Assembly (NCBI RefSeq): GCF_041270065.1
Contig: NZ_CP065958.1
Span: 3,162,001 to 3,226,000 of the forward strand
DNA from: Streptomyces fradiae
Lineage (GTDB): Bacteria > Actinomycetota > Actinomycetes > Streptomycetales > Streptomycetaceae
Direction: 5' to 3'
Length of the DNA stretch: 64,000 nt
Positions 29,489 to 39,489 of this stretch are shown here, piece after piece (within the stretch, counting starts at the first letter, position 1; every line of letters starts with the position of its first letter). The notes under the pieces are model-generated. The model saw only the letters and a program-made list of their open reading frames with translations. It did no database searches and was not told the origin of the DNA. Made by a program: the position numbers and the translations under genes.

Positions 29489-30388
29489 TCAGATTAGTCC
29501 TTTACCGTTTCCAGAGCCCGGTCCCGCCGGGTCCTTTGCCACCCCGGCCGCGTTCTTTGCCGCCACGACGGCATCGAACACCTCGCGCTTGGGAAGCCCC
29601 GCCTCGGCGGCGACCGCCGCGATGGCCTCCTTGCGCCGCTCCCCCGCCTCCTCGCGCACCCGCACCCGGCGCACCAGCTCCTCGGCGTCGAGCTCGGCGG
29701 GCCCGGTCTCCGGGGCGCCCTCGACGACGACGGTGATCTCGCCGCGTACGCCCTCCTTCGCCCACTCCACCAGCTCGCCGAGCGGGCCGCGCTTCACCTC
29801 CTCGTACGTCTTGGTCAGCTCCCGGCAGACGGCGGCGCGCCGGTCGGTGCCGAAGACCTCGGCCATCGCGGCGAGCGTGTCGTCGAGCCGGTGCGGGGCC
29901 TCGAAGTAGACGAGGGTGCGCCGCTCCTGCCCGACCTCGCGCAGCCGGGACAGGCGCTCGCCGGCCTTGCGGGGCAGGAAGCCCTCGAAGCAGAAGCGGT
30001 CCACGGGCAGCCCGGACAGGGCGAGCGCGGTGAGCACGGCGGACGGGCCGGGCACGGCGGTGACCTTGATGTCCCGCTCGACGGCGGCGGCGACCAGGCG
30101 GTATCCGGGGTCGGAGACCGAGGGCATCCCGGCGTCGGTGACGAGCAGCACGCGGGCGCCGCCCTCCAGGGCCTCCACCAGTTCGGGCGTACGGGCCGAC
30201 TCGTTGCCCTCGAAGTAGGAGACCACCCGGCCCTGGGTGTGCACACCGAGCGCGCGGGTGAGCCCGCGCAGCCTGCGGGTGTCCTCGGCGGCCACGACGT
30301 CCGCCCGCTCCAGCTCGGTGGCGAGCCGCGGCGGGGCGTCCGCGATGTCGCCGATGGGGGTCCCTGCGAGTACCAGCGTTCCAGTCAC
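29489..30388 (-). CDS. rsmI: 16S rRNA (cytidine1402-2'-O)-methyltransferase
   Basis: 299 aa tetrapyrrole-methylase-fold enzyme that 2'-O-methylates C1402 in the ribosomal decoding centre. Motifs: GTPIGDIADAPPRL, VAAEDTRRLRGLT, LVTDAGMPSVSDPGYRL, VPGPSAVLTALALSGLP. The GTG at 30388 (VTGTLVLAGTPIGD) is chosen because GAGG lies eight bases upstream and the fold begins directly after; the open frame continues far upstream only as antisense of the mannosyltransferase gene. It is divergent from that gene across 60 bases. Confidence 0.95.
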   Translation of the reverse strand: MTGTLVLAGTPIGDIADAPPRLATELERADVVAAEDTRRLRGLTRALGVHTQGRVVSYFEGNESARTPELVEALEGGARVLLVTDAGMPSVSDPGYRLVAAAVERDIKVTAVPGPSAVLTALALSGLPVDRFCFEGFLPRKAGERLSRLREVGQERRTLVYFEAPHRLDDTLAAMAEVFGTDRRAAVCRELTKTYEEVKRGPLGELVEWAKEGVRGEITVVVEGAPETGPAELDAEELVRRVRVREEAGERRKEAIAAVAAEAGLPKREVFDAVVAAKNAAGVAKDPAGPGSGNGKGLI

Positions 30389-30436
30389 AGGAGCATCCTC
30401 CCAGCCCGGACAGGCGACGCGCACAGGCGCGTTCCC

Positions 30437-30442
30437 TACGAT
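30437..30442 (+). promoter_or_regulatory. -10 box of the mannosyltransferase gene (leaderless)
   Basis: TACGAT ends seven bases before the GTG at 30449. No ribosome site is present, so initiation on a leaderless mRNA is likely and supports that start. Confidence 0.45.
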
Positions 30443-30448
30443 GGCGCG

Positions 30449-32266
30449 GTGACCAGAACCGCACCCGAGGCCCTGGAGGGTCAGCAGCCCATGGACCCCA
30501 CGGCTCACGTGGACCCCACGGCCCCCGTGGATCCCGCGGCTTCCATGGCCCCCGCCGCGGCGGAGTCCTCCGAGTGGCTGCGCAGGCTGCGGCGCTTCGG
30601 TTACCGGCCCGACCCGACGGCCTCCCTCTCCATCGGGCTGCGGGAGCGGCTCGTACCGCCGTACACCCGGCCCTCGCCGCGCCTGTGGTCGCTGTTCGGC
30701 ATCGGCCCCAAGGCCGCCCACCAACTGTGGCGGATCGCCGCCTGGGCCGGTCCGCTGCTCGTCGCGCTGGTCGCGGGCCTGCTGCGGTTCTGGAACCTGG
30801 GCAGGCCGAACGCGGTGATATTCGACGAGACGTACTACGCCAAGGACTCCTGGGCCCTGATCAACCAGGGGTACGAGGGGGCGTGGCCGAAGGACATCGA
30901 CAAGACGATCCTGGCGAACCCGGACTCGGTGCTCGTCCCGACGGAGCCGGGCTATGTGGTCCATCCGCCGGTCGGCAAATGGGTCATCGGCATCGGCGAG
31001 AAGATCTTCGGCTTCGAGCCCTTCGGCTGGCGCTTCATGGTGGCGCTGCTCGGCACCCTGTCGGTGCTGATGCTGTGCCGGATCGGCCGGCGGCTTTTCC
31101 GCTCGACGTTCCTGGGCTGTCTGGCGGGTCTGCTGCTCGCGGTGGACGGTCTGCACTTCGTGATGAGCCGCACGGCGCTGCTCGACCAGGTGCTGATGTT
31201 CTTCGTGCTCGCCGCCTTCGGCTGCCTGGTGATCGACCGGGACCGAGCGCGGGCCCGGCTGGCCGGGGCGCTGCCGGTGGACTCCGACGGGGGTACGGGC
31301 GTGCTGCGGCCGGACGCGGAGGTCGCGGAGGGCCTGGGGCTCGGCTGGCGGCCGTGGCGGCTCGCGGCGGGCGTGATGCTGGGCCTGGCGGCCGGCACCA
31401 AGTGGAACGGGCTTTACATCATGGCCGCGTTCGGCCTGATGACGGTGTTGTGGGACATCGGCGCGCGGCGCACGGCGGGCGCGGTCCGCCCGTACGCGGC
31501 GGTGGCCCGGCGGGACCTCGTGCCGGCCTTCGTCTCGGTCGTGCCGGTGGCCATCGCCACGTATCTGGTCTCCTGGTCGGGCTGGATCTTCACCGACAAG
31601 GGCTACTTCCGGAACTGGGCCGCCGAGCAGGACAAGCTCGGCGGTGGCGGGACGTGGGGCTGGCTGCCGGAGTGGCTGCGCAGCCTGTGGCACTACGAGA
31701 CCGAGGTCTACAAGTTCCACGTGGGCCTGAGCTCGCCGCACACCTACGAGTCCAACCCGTGGAGCTGGCTGGTCCTCGGCCGCCCGGTCTCCTACTTCTA
31801 CGAGTCCCCCGCCCCCGGCACCGCCGGCTGCCCGGTCGACGCCCGGGAGAAGTGCGCCCAGGAGGTCCTCGCCCTCGGCACCCCGCTCCTGTGGTGGGCG
31901 GCCTGCTTCGCGCTCCTGTACATCCTGTGGCGCTGGGCCTTCCGCCGCGACTGGCGCGCGGGCGCGATCGCCTGCGGCGTCCTGGCCGGCTGGGCGCCCT
32001 GGCTGCTCTATCAGGAACGCACCATTTTCCTTTTCTACGCGGTGGTGTTCGTCCCCTTCCTGTGCCTCGCGGTGGCGATGATGCTCGGGGCGATCGTGGG
32101 CCCCGCGGGCTCCTCGGAAAGACGCCGCACTTTCGGTGCGGTGGCGGCGGGAGTGCTCGTTCTCCTCATCGTCTGGAATTTCATCTATTTCTGGCCGCTG
32201 TACACCGGGACGGCGATTCCGATGGAGCAGTGGCGGAACAGGATGTGGCTGGACACGTGGGTGTAG
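30449..32266 (+). CDS. dolichyl/polyprenyl-phosphate-mannose protein O-mannosyltransferase (PMT)
   Basis: 605 aa GT39 glycosyltransferase that moves mannose from a polyprenyl phosphate carrier to Ser/Thr of exported proteins. A Pro/Ala-rich cytoplasmic N-terminus of about 90 residues is followed by about ten membrane segments. The first extracytoplasmic loop has NAVIFDETYYAKDSW with the catalytic Asp-Glu pair. HPPVGKW and the C-terminal WNFIYFWPLYTG region are typical. GTG 30449 is preferred; ATG 30491 (MDPTAHV) is an alternative. Streptomyces PMT glycosylates lipoproteins and the phage phiC31 receptor. Confidence 0.92.
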   Translation: MTRTAPEALEGQQPMDPTAHVDPTAPVDPAASMAPAAAESSEWLRRLRRFGYRPDPTASLSIGLRERLVPPYTRPSPRLWSLFGIGPKAAHQLWRIAAWAGPLLVALVAGLLRFWNLGRPNAVIFDETYYAKDSWALINQGYEGAWPKDIDKTILANPDSVLVPTEPGYVVHPPVGKWVIGIGEKIFGFEPFGWRFMVALLGTLSVLMLCRIGRRLFRSTFLGCLAGLLLAVDGLHFVMSRTALLDQVLMFFVLAAFGCLVIDRDRARARLAGALPVDSDGGTGVLRPDAEVAEGLGLGWRPWRLAAGVMLGLAAGTKWNGLYIMAAFGLMTVLWDIGARRTAGAVRPYAAVARRDLVPAFVSVVPVAIATYLVSWSGWIFTDKGYFRNWAAEQDKLGGGGTWGWLPEWLRSLWHYETEVYKFHVGLSSPHTYESNPWSWLVLGRPVSYFYESPAPGTAGCPVDAREKCAQEVLALGTPLLWWAACFALLYILWRWAFRRDWRAGAIACGVLAGWAPWLLYQERTIFLFYAVVFVPFLCLAVAMMLGAIVGPAGSSERRRTFGAVAAGVLVLLIVWNFIYFWPLYTGTAIPMEQWRNRMWLDTWV

Positions 32267-32273
32267 GGAGCCC

Positions 32274-32957
32274 CTACGGGGCTTCCTCGCCCAGCGGGGT
32301 GAGGCAGAGGGTGAAGCCGCTGCGGCCGGTCTCGGAGTACTCGGCGTAGCGGGTCAGGTCGCAGTGGTCGTGGCCGCTGTCGTGGCGCTCCGCCACCCGG
32401 TAGTCGGCCTCGTCGGAGTAGCAGTCGACGACCACGACGTCCGGGAAGAGCTCGTTGCCCTTGTTGTGGACGCACGAGCCGACCTCGGCGCTGGCGGGGC
32501 TGCCTTCGTAGAGGTACCCGAACGCGCCGACGATGGCGAACGGCAGCAGGACGCCGAGCGCCTCGACCCGGCGGAGGAGCGGGCGGCCGGGGTTCACCGA
32601 GGGCCGCACGCCACCGGCGGGCGGGGCAAGCCGGCCGAGACGGATCCGCTGGACGAGGTTGAGCACCAGGACGACGGGCGTGTAGAAGAACGAGGCGAGG
32701 CCCCACCAGCCCTGATAGAGCGTCCGGGCCGTCATCTCCCGGTACAGGGCGAACCCGCAGTCCCGGCAGAGCGTCGCGCGGTTCTTGCAGGTCCGCATGA
32801 TGACGACGAGCCCCTGGTGGGAGCGGAGGGTGGTGCGCAGGGCGGGCAGGGAGCCGCAGACCTGGCAGCCGCCGGCGGGGAGTTCGGGAACGGCGGACTC
32901 GGCGGGAGCCGGCGTGGGCTCGGCGGGACCGGTCGGCTTGGACAGCGGTGTGGACAT
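32274..32957 (-). CDS. zinc-ribbon membrane protein with LppU-like C-terminal domain
   Basis: 227 aa. A Pro/Ala-rich start is followed by two Cys pairs (GCQVCGS at about 31, TCKNRATLCRDCGF at about 55-68) forming a zinc ribbon. Two hydrophobic segments follow (about 83-98 and 134-150). The exported C-terminal domain has GSCVHNKGNELFPDVVVVDC and HDHCDLTRY, resembling the LppU/SCO3897-type Cys-containing domain. ATG 32957 has GGGGGGGAA upstream. Function unknown. It converges on the mannosyltransferase gene (7-base gap) and is divergent from the PBP gene. Confidence 0.75.
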   Translation of the reverse strand: MSTPLSKPTGPAEPTPAPAESAVPELPAGGCQVCGSLPALRTTLRSHQGLVVIMRTCKNRATLCRDCGFALYREMTARTLYQGWWGLASFFYTPVVLVLNLVQRIRLGRLAPPAGGVRPSVNPGRPLLRRVEALGVLLPFAIVGAFGYLYEGSPASAEVGSCVHNKGNELFPDVVVVDCYSDEADYRVAERHDSGHDHCDLTRYAEYSETGRSGFTLCLTPLGEEAP

Positions 32958-33100
32958 GGTGAATTCCCCCCCGGGAAACAAAAAGAGTGGTAAGCGAGAG
33001 GCTGAAGAGTACGGCCCCGCACCGACACACGGTCGGCTGAGCGGATCGCTATCCGGTAACAACCGTCCCGGCTCTCACTCCTGACAGGGCGACCGCCGCT

Positions 33101-33106
33101 TAGGCT
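33101..33106 (+). promoter_or_regulatory. -10 box of the PBP gene with short structured leader
   Basis: TAGGCT precedes a leader of about 32 bases. CTCCCCC and GGGGGAG in that leader can pair just before the ribosome site GGAGG (33128-33137 region). Confidence 0.45.
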
Positions 33107-33143
33107 CCCCCTGGGGCCATACCTGGGGGAGGGAGGCGCAGCC

Positions 33144-34781
33144 ATGCGCAGTGGTGCCAAGGTCGCGATCGTCGGCGGAGTCTTCGTCGTCGTGGCGAGC
33201 GGGGTGGGATACGGGGGCTACAACCTCTGGAACGGGATCAGCGGAGGCTCCGGCGGGCCGACGACGGCGTCCGGTTCGAACAGCAAGAAGACAGGGCCGG
33301 TCACCGCCGAGGAGGTCACGGCGACCGCGAAGGACTTCCTCGCGGCCTGGGCCGGCGGCGAGTCCGATGCGGCCGCGCAGTTCACGAACAACCCGGTCGC
33401 CGCCGGCCCCGCGCTGCTCGGCTTCCGCGAGGAGGCGAAGGTCTCCGCCGCGCAGATCACCCCGGGCACGCCGACCGGGACGACGGTGCCCTTCACGGTG
33501 AAGGCCACCATCACGTACGAGGGCGGGTCCAAGCCCTGGACGTACGCCTCGCAGCTCACCGTCGTCCGCGGCCTCACGACCGGCCGGCCGCTGGTCGACT
33601 GGAAGCCGGCCGTGCTGCACCCGAAGCTCACGGCGGGCGGCTCGCTGCGCACCGGCGGCGCGAGCTCCGGCGAGATCGAGGCCGTCGACCGCAAGGGCCG
33701 GGTCCTGACGGCGGAGAAGTACCCCTCGCTCGGACCCGTCCTTGCCCAGCTGCGCGAGCGCTACGGCTCGACGACGGGCGGCAAGCCGGGCATCGAGGTG
33801 TACGTCGACTCCGGCGCGGAGGGCGTGCCCGACACGACGCTGCTGACGCTCCAGAAGGGCGAGCCGGGCAAGCTGGAGACGACCATCGACGCCGACGTGC
33901 AGGCGGCGGCGGAGAAGGCGGTGGCGCGGTACGGGACGGCCTCCGTGGTGGCGATCCAGCCGACGACGGGCGCGGTGCGGGCGGTGGCGAACAGCCCGGC
34001 GAACGGCTTCAACGCGGCCTTCGAGGGCGCGAAGATGCCCGGCTCGACGCTGAAGGTCCTGACGGCGGCGCTGCTCCTCGACAAGGGCCTGGTGAAGGCC
34101 GACCAGGTGACGGAGTGTCCGCAGAACGTGCTGTACCAGGGCCGGACCTTCCACAACCTCGACAACTTCGCGCTGGAGGGCAGGACCTTCGGGTACTCCT
34201 TCGCCAAGTCGTGCAACACCGCCTTCATCAAGAAGATCGACGACGTCCACGACGACTCCGCCCTGGGCAAGGAGGCACGGGAGGTTTTCGGCATCGGTCT
34301 GGAGTGGAAGACCGGCATCCGGTCCATGGACGGCAGGATCCCCGACGCGACCGGCGGCGAGGCCGCGGCCCAGTACATCGGCCAGGGCACGGTCCAGATG
34401 AACCCGCTGACCATCGCGTCGATCACGGCGACGGCGAAGGCGGGCGTCTTCAAGCAGCCGTACCTGGTGGCGGCGGACGTGGACGACCGCGAGTTCGCCC
34501 AGGCCGAGCGAAGGCTGTCCGCGTCGGTCGCGCGGCAGCTGCGCGACATGATGCGGACCACCGCGACCGCGCGCTACGGCACGGGGACGCGCGCCATGTC
34601 CTCCGTCGGCGGCGACAAGGGCGCGAAGACCGGTTCGGCGGAGGTCGACGGCCAGGCGACCTCGGACTCCTGGTTTACCGGCTTCTCGGACGACCTCGCG
34701 GCGGCGGCCTTCGTGGAGGGCGCCGGTCACGGCGGCGACGCGGCCGGTCCGGTGGTGGCGCAGGTGCTGCGGGCCGGGTAG
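33144..34781 (+). CDS. class B penicillin-binding protein (transpeptidase)
   Basis: 545 aa. One N-terminal membrane helix (about 6-27) is followed by a MecA_N/NTF2-like domain (about 50-150), a PBP dimerisation region and the transpeptidase domain. All three active-site motifs are present: SxxK in PGSTLKV, SxN in KSCNTAF and KTG in AKTGSAEV. It cross-links peptidoglycan stems on the outer membrane face. Streptomyces has several such PBPs, and this divergent MecA_N type is often dispensable or developmental. GGAGG precedes the ATG. Confidence 0.93.
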   Translation: MRSGAKVAIVGGVFVVVASGVGYGGYNLWNGISGGSGGPTTASGSNSKKTGPVTAEEVTATAKDFLAAWAGGESDAAAQFTNNPVAAGPALLGFREEAKVSAAQITPGTPTGTTVPFTVKATITYEGGSKPWTYASQLTVVRGLTTGRPLVDWKPAVLHPKLTAGGSLRTGGASSGEIEAVDRKGRVLTAEKYPSLGPVLAQLRERYGSTTGGKPGIEVYVDSGAEGVPDTTLLTLQKGEPGKLETTIDADVQAAAEKAVARYGTASVVAIQPTTGAVRAVANSPANGFNAAFEGAKMPGSTLKVLTAALLLDKGLVKADQVTECPQNVLYQGRTFHNLDNFALEGRTFGYSFAKSCNTAFIKKIDDVHDDSALGKEAREVFGIGLEWKTGIRSMDGRIPDATGGEAAAQYIGQGTVQMNPLTIASITATAKAGVFKQPYLVAADVDDREFAQAERRLSASVARQLRDMMRTTATARYGTGTRAMSSVGGDKGAKTGSAEVDGQATSDSWFTGFSDDLAAAAFVEGAGHGGDAAGPVVAQVLRAG

Positions 34782-34835
34782 CGGTGCCGTAACCCGGTCG
34801 CGTGCCTCGTACACGTACCGCTAGCCTGCGAGCCC

Positions 34836-35375
34836 ATGACGACGTCACACGCAGATGCCCATCCCCAGTTCGCCGCGGCCCTGCAGGAGCTGGGCCTCGA
34901 TGTCGAGGTCCGGCGGTTCCCGGACGAGACGCGGACCGCGCAGCAGGCCGCCGAGGCCATCGGCTGCGCGGTCTCGGAGATCGTGAAGTCGCTGATCTTC
35001 GCGGCGGACGGGGTGCCGGTGCTCGTCCTGATGGACGGCGCCTCGCGGGTGGACGTGGAGAGGGTACGGCAGGAGCTGGGCGCCGGGGCGGTCACACGCG
35101 CCGACGCGCGGATCGTCCGGGAGACGACGGGGTACGCGATCGGCGGCGTCCCGCCCTTCGGGCACCGCAGCCGGACCCGGGTGCTCGCCGACCGCGGGCT
35201 GCTCGACCACGCGGTGGTGTGGGCGGCGGCCGGCACCCCGCACAGCGTCTTCGCGCTCGACCCGAAGACGCTGATCGCACACGCGGGCGGCACGCTGGTG
35301 GACGTCCGCGAGCGTTCCGGCGAGCTCTCCGACGGGCCCTCCGCCGACGGGCCCTCCGCCGAGCGTTCGGCGTGA
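34836..35375 (+). CDS. YbaK/EbsC-family aminoacyl-tRNA deacylase
   Basis: 179 aa. It has the fold and motifs of YbaK/ProX domains: TRTAQQAAEAIGCAVSEIVK with the catalytic Lys, SRVDVERVRQELG, and the late TGYAIGGVPPFGH motif. Such proteins hydrolyse mischarged tRNAs such as Cys- or Ala-tRNAPro. The C-terminal tail has a short repeat (DGPSADGPSAE) from a 15-bp DNA duplication. Its stop overlaps the next start (GTGA), so it is coupled to the transporter gene. Confidence 0.88.
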   Translation: MTTSHADAHPQFAAALQELGLDVEVRRFPDETRTAQQAAEAIGCAVSEIVKSLIFAADGVPVLVLMDGASRVDVERVRQELGAGAVTRADARIVRETTGYAIGGVPPFGHRSRTRVLADRGLLDHAVVWAAAGTPHSVFALDPKTLIAHAGGTLVDVRERSGELSDGPSADGPSAERSA

Positions 35376-36226
35376 CGCCGCTGGTCGTCACGGCGGTGCT
35401 GCTCGCCGCCGTGACGCACGCGAGCTGGAACGCGATCGCCGCGCGCATCCACGACCAACTGCTCTCCTTCACGCTGATATCCGGCGGCGGGGCCCTCATC
35501 GGCATCGTCGGCGTCTGCTTCACCCCGCTGCCCGCTGCCGGCGCGTGGCCGTATCTGATCGCCTCGGCGGCGCTGCACGTGGCGTACTACGCGCTGCTCA
35601 TGAAGTCCTTCGCGCTCGGCGACTTCGGCCAGATGTACCCGATCGCGCGCGGCACGGCGCCGCTGGTGGTCACCCTGCTCGCCGCGCTCTTCGTCGGCGA
35701 GATCCCGGACGCCGGGCAGCTCGCGGGCGTCGCCGTCGCCTGCGCGGGCCTCACCGGCCTGGCCCTGTGGGGCATCCGGGGCAAGGGTGCCCGGCCGCAC
35801 TGGCCGGCGCTGCTCGCCGCGGGCACGACGGGCCTGTCGATCGCCGCGTACACCGTCGTCGACGGCGTCGGCGTCCGCGCCTCCGGCACCCCGCTCGGCT
35901 ACATCGCCTGGCTGATGCTCCTGGAGGGCCTGGTCATCCCGGTCTACGCCGTCACCCGCCGCGGCCCCGCCGTCCTGGCCGCCGAACTCCGCCCCTTCGC
36001 CGCCCGCGGCCTGCTCGGCGCCGCGATGTCGGTCGCCGCCTACGCCCTCGTCCTCTGGGCCCAGACCAAGGCTCCGCTGGCCCCGATCGCCGCCCTCCGC
36101 GAGTCCTCCATCATCGTCGGCGCCGCCATCGGCGCCCTGCTCTTCAAGGAACGCTTCGGAGGGCCACGGGTCGCGGCGGCGGGCCTGATGGTGGTGGGCA
36201 TCGGCCTGATGCTGTACGCGAGTTGA
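35372..36226 (+). CDS. EamA/DMT-family transporter
   Basis: 284 aa with about ten membrane segments in two related halves, as in drug/metabolite transporters. The first half has LLAAVTHASWNAIAARI and the second a matching LRESSIIVGAAIGALLFKERF, the typical EamA end motif. The substrate is unknown. The GTG start (35372) overlaps the YbaK stop, and the longer open frame upstream is only the overlapping frame of that gene. The Nudix gene starts 12 bases later, so the three may be one operon. Confidence 0.88.
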   Translation: MTPLVVTAVLLAAVTHASWNAIAARIHDQLLSFTLISGGGALIGIVGVCFTPLPAAGAWPYLIASAALHVAYYALLMKSFALGDFGQMYPIARGTAPLVVTLLAALFVGEIPDAGQLAGVAVACAGLTGLALWGIRGKGARPHWPALLAAGTTGLSIAAYTVVDGVGVRASGTPLGYIAWLMLLEGLVIPVYAVTRRGPAVLAAELRPFAARGLLGAAMSVAAYALVLWAQTKAPLAPIAALRESSIIVGAAIGALLFKERFGGPRVAAAGLMVVGIGLMLYAS

Positions 36227-36238
36227 GGAGGAACGCCC

Positions 36239-36742
36239 ATGGGTGAAGTGTCTGACGTACGCACCAGGATCTCGGCCTACGGCCTCGTCGTCGACCGAGA
36301 CCAACTGCTGCTCGCCCGGCTCGGCGCGACGTCACCCGTCTTCGCGCCCGGACTGTGGCATCTGCCGGGCGGCGGCCTCGATCCCGGCGAGCAGCCGGCG
36401 GAGGCGCTGGTCCGCGAGCTGCGCGAGGAGACCGGGCTGACGGTGGGCGCGGACGAGGTCCGTCTGCTCGACGCCCGTACCTACACCACGGAGCGCGGCG
36501 GTACCCGCTGGCACCTCACGGCGCTCTTCTACGCCGTCACCCTCACCGGGGCCGCCGCGGCCGCCCCGCTCGTCGCCGAGACCGACGGTTCCAGCGAGGC
36601 CCCCACCTGGATCCCGCTGACCGAACTGGCCCTCCTCGACACCGAGAACCGCCTGTCGCCGCCGACGGCCGACGCGCTGCGGATGCTCAGAGGGACGCCC
36701 GGACCGCCCGGACCAGGGCCTGGGCGCGCGGGTCGGCCGTGA
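36239..36742 (+). CDS. Nudix hydrolase
   Basis: 167 aa. A complete Nudix box (GX5EX7REUXEEXGU) is seen as GGGLDPGEQPAEALVRELRE followed by ETGL, at about residues 43-66. These enzymes hydrolyse nucleoside diphosphates linked to another moiety; the substrate here is unknown. GAGGAG precedes the ATG. The Pro/Gly-rich C-terminal tail (GTPGPPGPGPGRAGRP) is encoded inside a 56-base overlap with the convergent serine hydrolase gene, so the tail may not be functionally constrained. Confidence 0.9.
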   Translation: MGEVSDVRTRISAYGLVVDRDQLLLARLGATSPVFAPGLWHLPGGGLDPGEQPAEALVRELREETGLTVGADEVRLLDARTYTTERGGTRWHLTALFYAVTLTGAAAAAPLVAETDGSSEAPTWIPLTELALLDTENRLSPPTADALRMLRGTPGPPGPGPGRAGRP

Positions 36743-37850
36743 CCGTCTTGCGCATGCCGTTGGTGACATAGCCGAAGGAGATCCCGGAGTCGGGGTCGGC
36801 GAAGCCGAGGGAGCCGCCGCGGCCCGGGTGGCCGAAGGAGCTGGGGCCGAGGAGCGGGGAGGCCGGGCCGTGGAGCATGTGGCCCAGGCCGAAGCGGGTG
36901 CCGACGACGAGGACCCGGTCGGCGCCCGCGGACTCCTCGGTACGGGCCAGGGCCAGGGTGGCCGGGGCGAAGAGGCGGGGGCCGCCGTCGACCGGGCCGA
37001 GGGTGGCGGCGTAGAAGCGGGCGAGGGCGCGGGCGGTGGCGACGCCGGCGGAGCCGGGCAGTTCGGCCGCCCGGTACACCGGGTCGTTCTCGTCGGGGCG
37101 CGGCTCGATCACCCCGAAGGCGCGCCGGGTGAGCGACCGCGGGTCCTCGTAGGCGGCGGTCACGGCCGGCTTGGGGCGCAGCCGCAGCGCCGGGCTGTCG
37201 GCGGGCTCCTTCTCCTCGACCGGGCCGAGCCGGCCGACCCGGTGGGCCTCGGCCTCGGGCAGTCCGATCCACAGGTCGAGGCCGAGCGGGCGGGCGATCT
37301 CCTCGGCGGCCCAGCTGCCTATGGTGCGGCCGGTGACCCGGTGGACCAGGCCGGAGAGCAGCCAGCTGAAGGTGTGCGCGTGGTAGCCGTGGGCGGTGCC
37401 GGGCTCCCAGGCGGGGGCCTGGGCGGCGATCGCGGCCGTCGCGGTCGGCAGGTCGACGGCCTCGGCGAGGGTGAGGGGCCGGTCGAGGACCGGTACGCCC
37501 GCGCGGTGCGCGAGCAGCTGCCGTACGGTCACCCGCTCCTTGCCCGCGGCCTTGAACTCCGGCCAGTACGTGGCGACCGGCGCGTCCAGGTCCAGCTGCC
37601 CGCGCTGGTGGAGCAGGAGCGGGACGGCCGCGGCGACGCCCTTGGTCGCCGAGCGCACGACCTGGGCGGTGTCGGCCGCCCACGGCTCCTCGCCGTCGAC
37701 GTCACGCGTGCCCGCCCACAGGTCGACCACCTTGGAGCCGTCGCGGTAGACGGCGACGGCCGCGCCGCGCTCCCCGCGCTGCTCGAAGTTGCGCAGGAAC
37801 GCGTCCCTGACCGGCTCGAATCCCGCCGCCACCGTGCCCCGGACGTCCAC
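36687..37850 (-). CDS. beta-lactamase-like serine hydrolase (class C/EstB type)
   Basis: 387 aa without a signal peptide, so cytoplasmic. The SxxK motif is RSATKGVAA (about 67-75), the second-motif Tyr lies in HGYHAHTFSW, and the third motif appears as FGHPGRGGS. These features fit EstB-like esterases of the beta-lactamase superfamily rather than secreted beta-lactamases. The natural substrate is unknown. The GTG start at 37850 fits the family length; GAGGAAG lies 11 bases upstream. The 3' end overlaps the Nudix gene tail. Confidence 0.88.
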   Translation of the reverse strand: MDVRGTVAAGFEPVRDAFLRNFEQRGERGAAVAVYRDGSKVVDLWAGTRDVDGEEPWAADTAQVVRSATKGVAAAVPLLLHQRGQLDLDAPVATYWPEFKAAGKERVTVRQLLAHRAGVPVLDRPLTLAEAVDLPTATAAIAAQAPAWEPGTAHGYHAHTFSWLLSGLVHRVTGRTIGSWAAEEIARPLGLDLWIGLPEAEAHRVGRLGPVEEKEPADSPALRLRPKPAVTAAYEDPRSLTRRAFGVIEPRPDENDPVYRAAELPGSAGVATARALARFYAATLGPVDGGPRLFAPATLALARTEESAGADRVLVVGTRFGLGHMLHGPASPLLGPSSFGHPGRGGSLGFADPDSGISFGYVTNGMRKTVTADPRAQALVRAVRASL

Positions 37851-37944
37851 CTGAACCCACGCTTCCTCTCGTACGTACGACCCCCATCGTGCAACGCGGG
37901 GGGCCGCCCGCCGATTCCGGGGTCGGGCGTACGGCTCGAAAGGG

Positions 37945-38726
<782 letters not shown>

Positions 38727-38730
<4 letters not shown>

Positions 38731-39488
38731 AGGGTCCATCCGAGGAGGCAGATCAGGAGGGCGGCGAGCGGCAGCGCGGCGGCCTGCCGCCACTGGACGG
38801 CGCTCGCGGTGACCTCGTCGATGACGGGCATGGTGCCGGTGTAGCCGCGGCTGACCATGGCGAGGTGGACCCGTTCCCCGCGCTCGTAGGAGCGGATGAA
38901 GAGGGCCCCGGCGGACTTCGCGAGGACGCCCCAGTGCCGTACGCCGCGCGCCTCGAAGCCGCGGGAGCGGCGGGCGATGGACATCCGGCGCATCTCGTCG
39001 GTGATCACGTCGCCGTAACGGATCATGAAGGAGGCGATCTGGACGAGCAGCGGCGGCAGCTTGAGCCGCTGGAGGCCGAGGAGCAGTTCGCGCAGTTCGG
39101 TGGTGGCGGCGAGCAGCACGGAGGCGGCGACGCCGAGGGTGCCCTTGGCGAGGACGTTCCAGGCGCCCCACAGGCCGGGGACGGAGAGCGAGATCCCCAG
39201 GAACCGGGTCTGCTCGCCGGGGACCACGAAGGGCATGAGCACGGCGAACGCGACGAACGGGATCTCGATGAGCAGCCGCTTGAGCACGAAGCCGCCGGGG
39301 ACGCGGGCCCGCGCGGCGACGGCGCCGAGCAGGACCGCGTAGAGGGCGAAGGCCCACATCGCCTCGCGGGGCGTGGCGACGACCACGACGACGAAGGCGA
39401 AGACGGCCACGAGCTTGGTGTGCGGGGGCAGCGCGTGGACCGGCGACTGCCCGCCCCGGTAGAGCTTGTGCGCGTGCCCTCCCCCCAT
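38727..39488 (-). CDS. cbiQ: ECF-type cobalt/nickel transporter T component
   Basis: 253 aa membrane protein with about five to six helices that couples the ATPase to the metal-binding S component. The cytoplasmic coupling region has the Ala-Arg-Gly-type motifs SIARRSRGFEARG and ERVHLAMVSRGYTG. The ATG at 39488 follows the stop of the cbiMN gene by one base. The upstream open frame is the antisense or alternative frame of its neighbour and is disregarded. Confidence 0.9.
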
Positions 39489-39489
39489 G

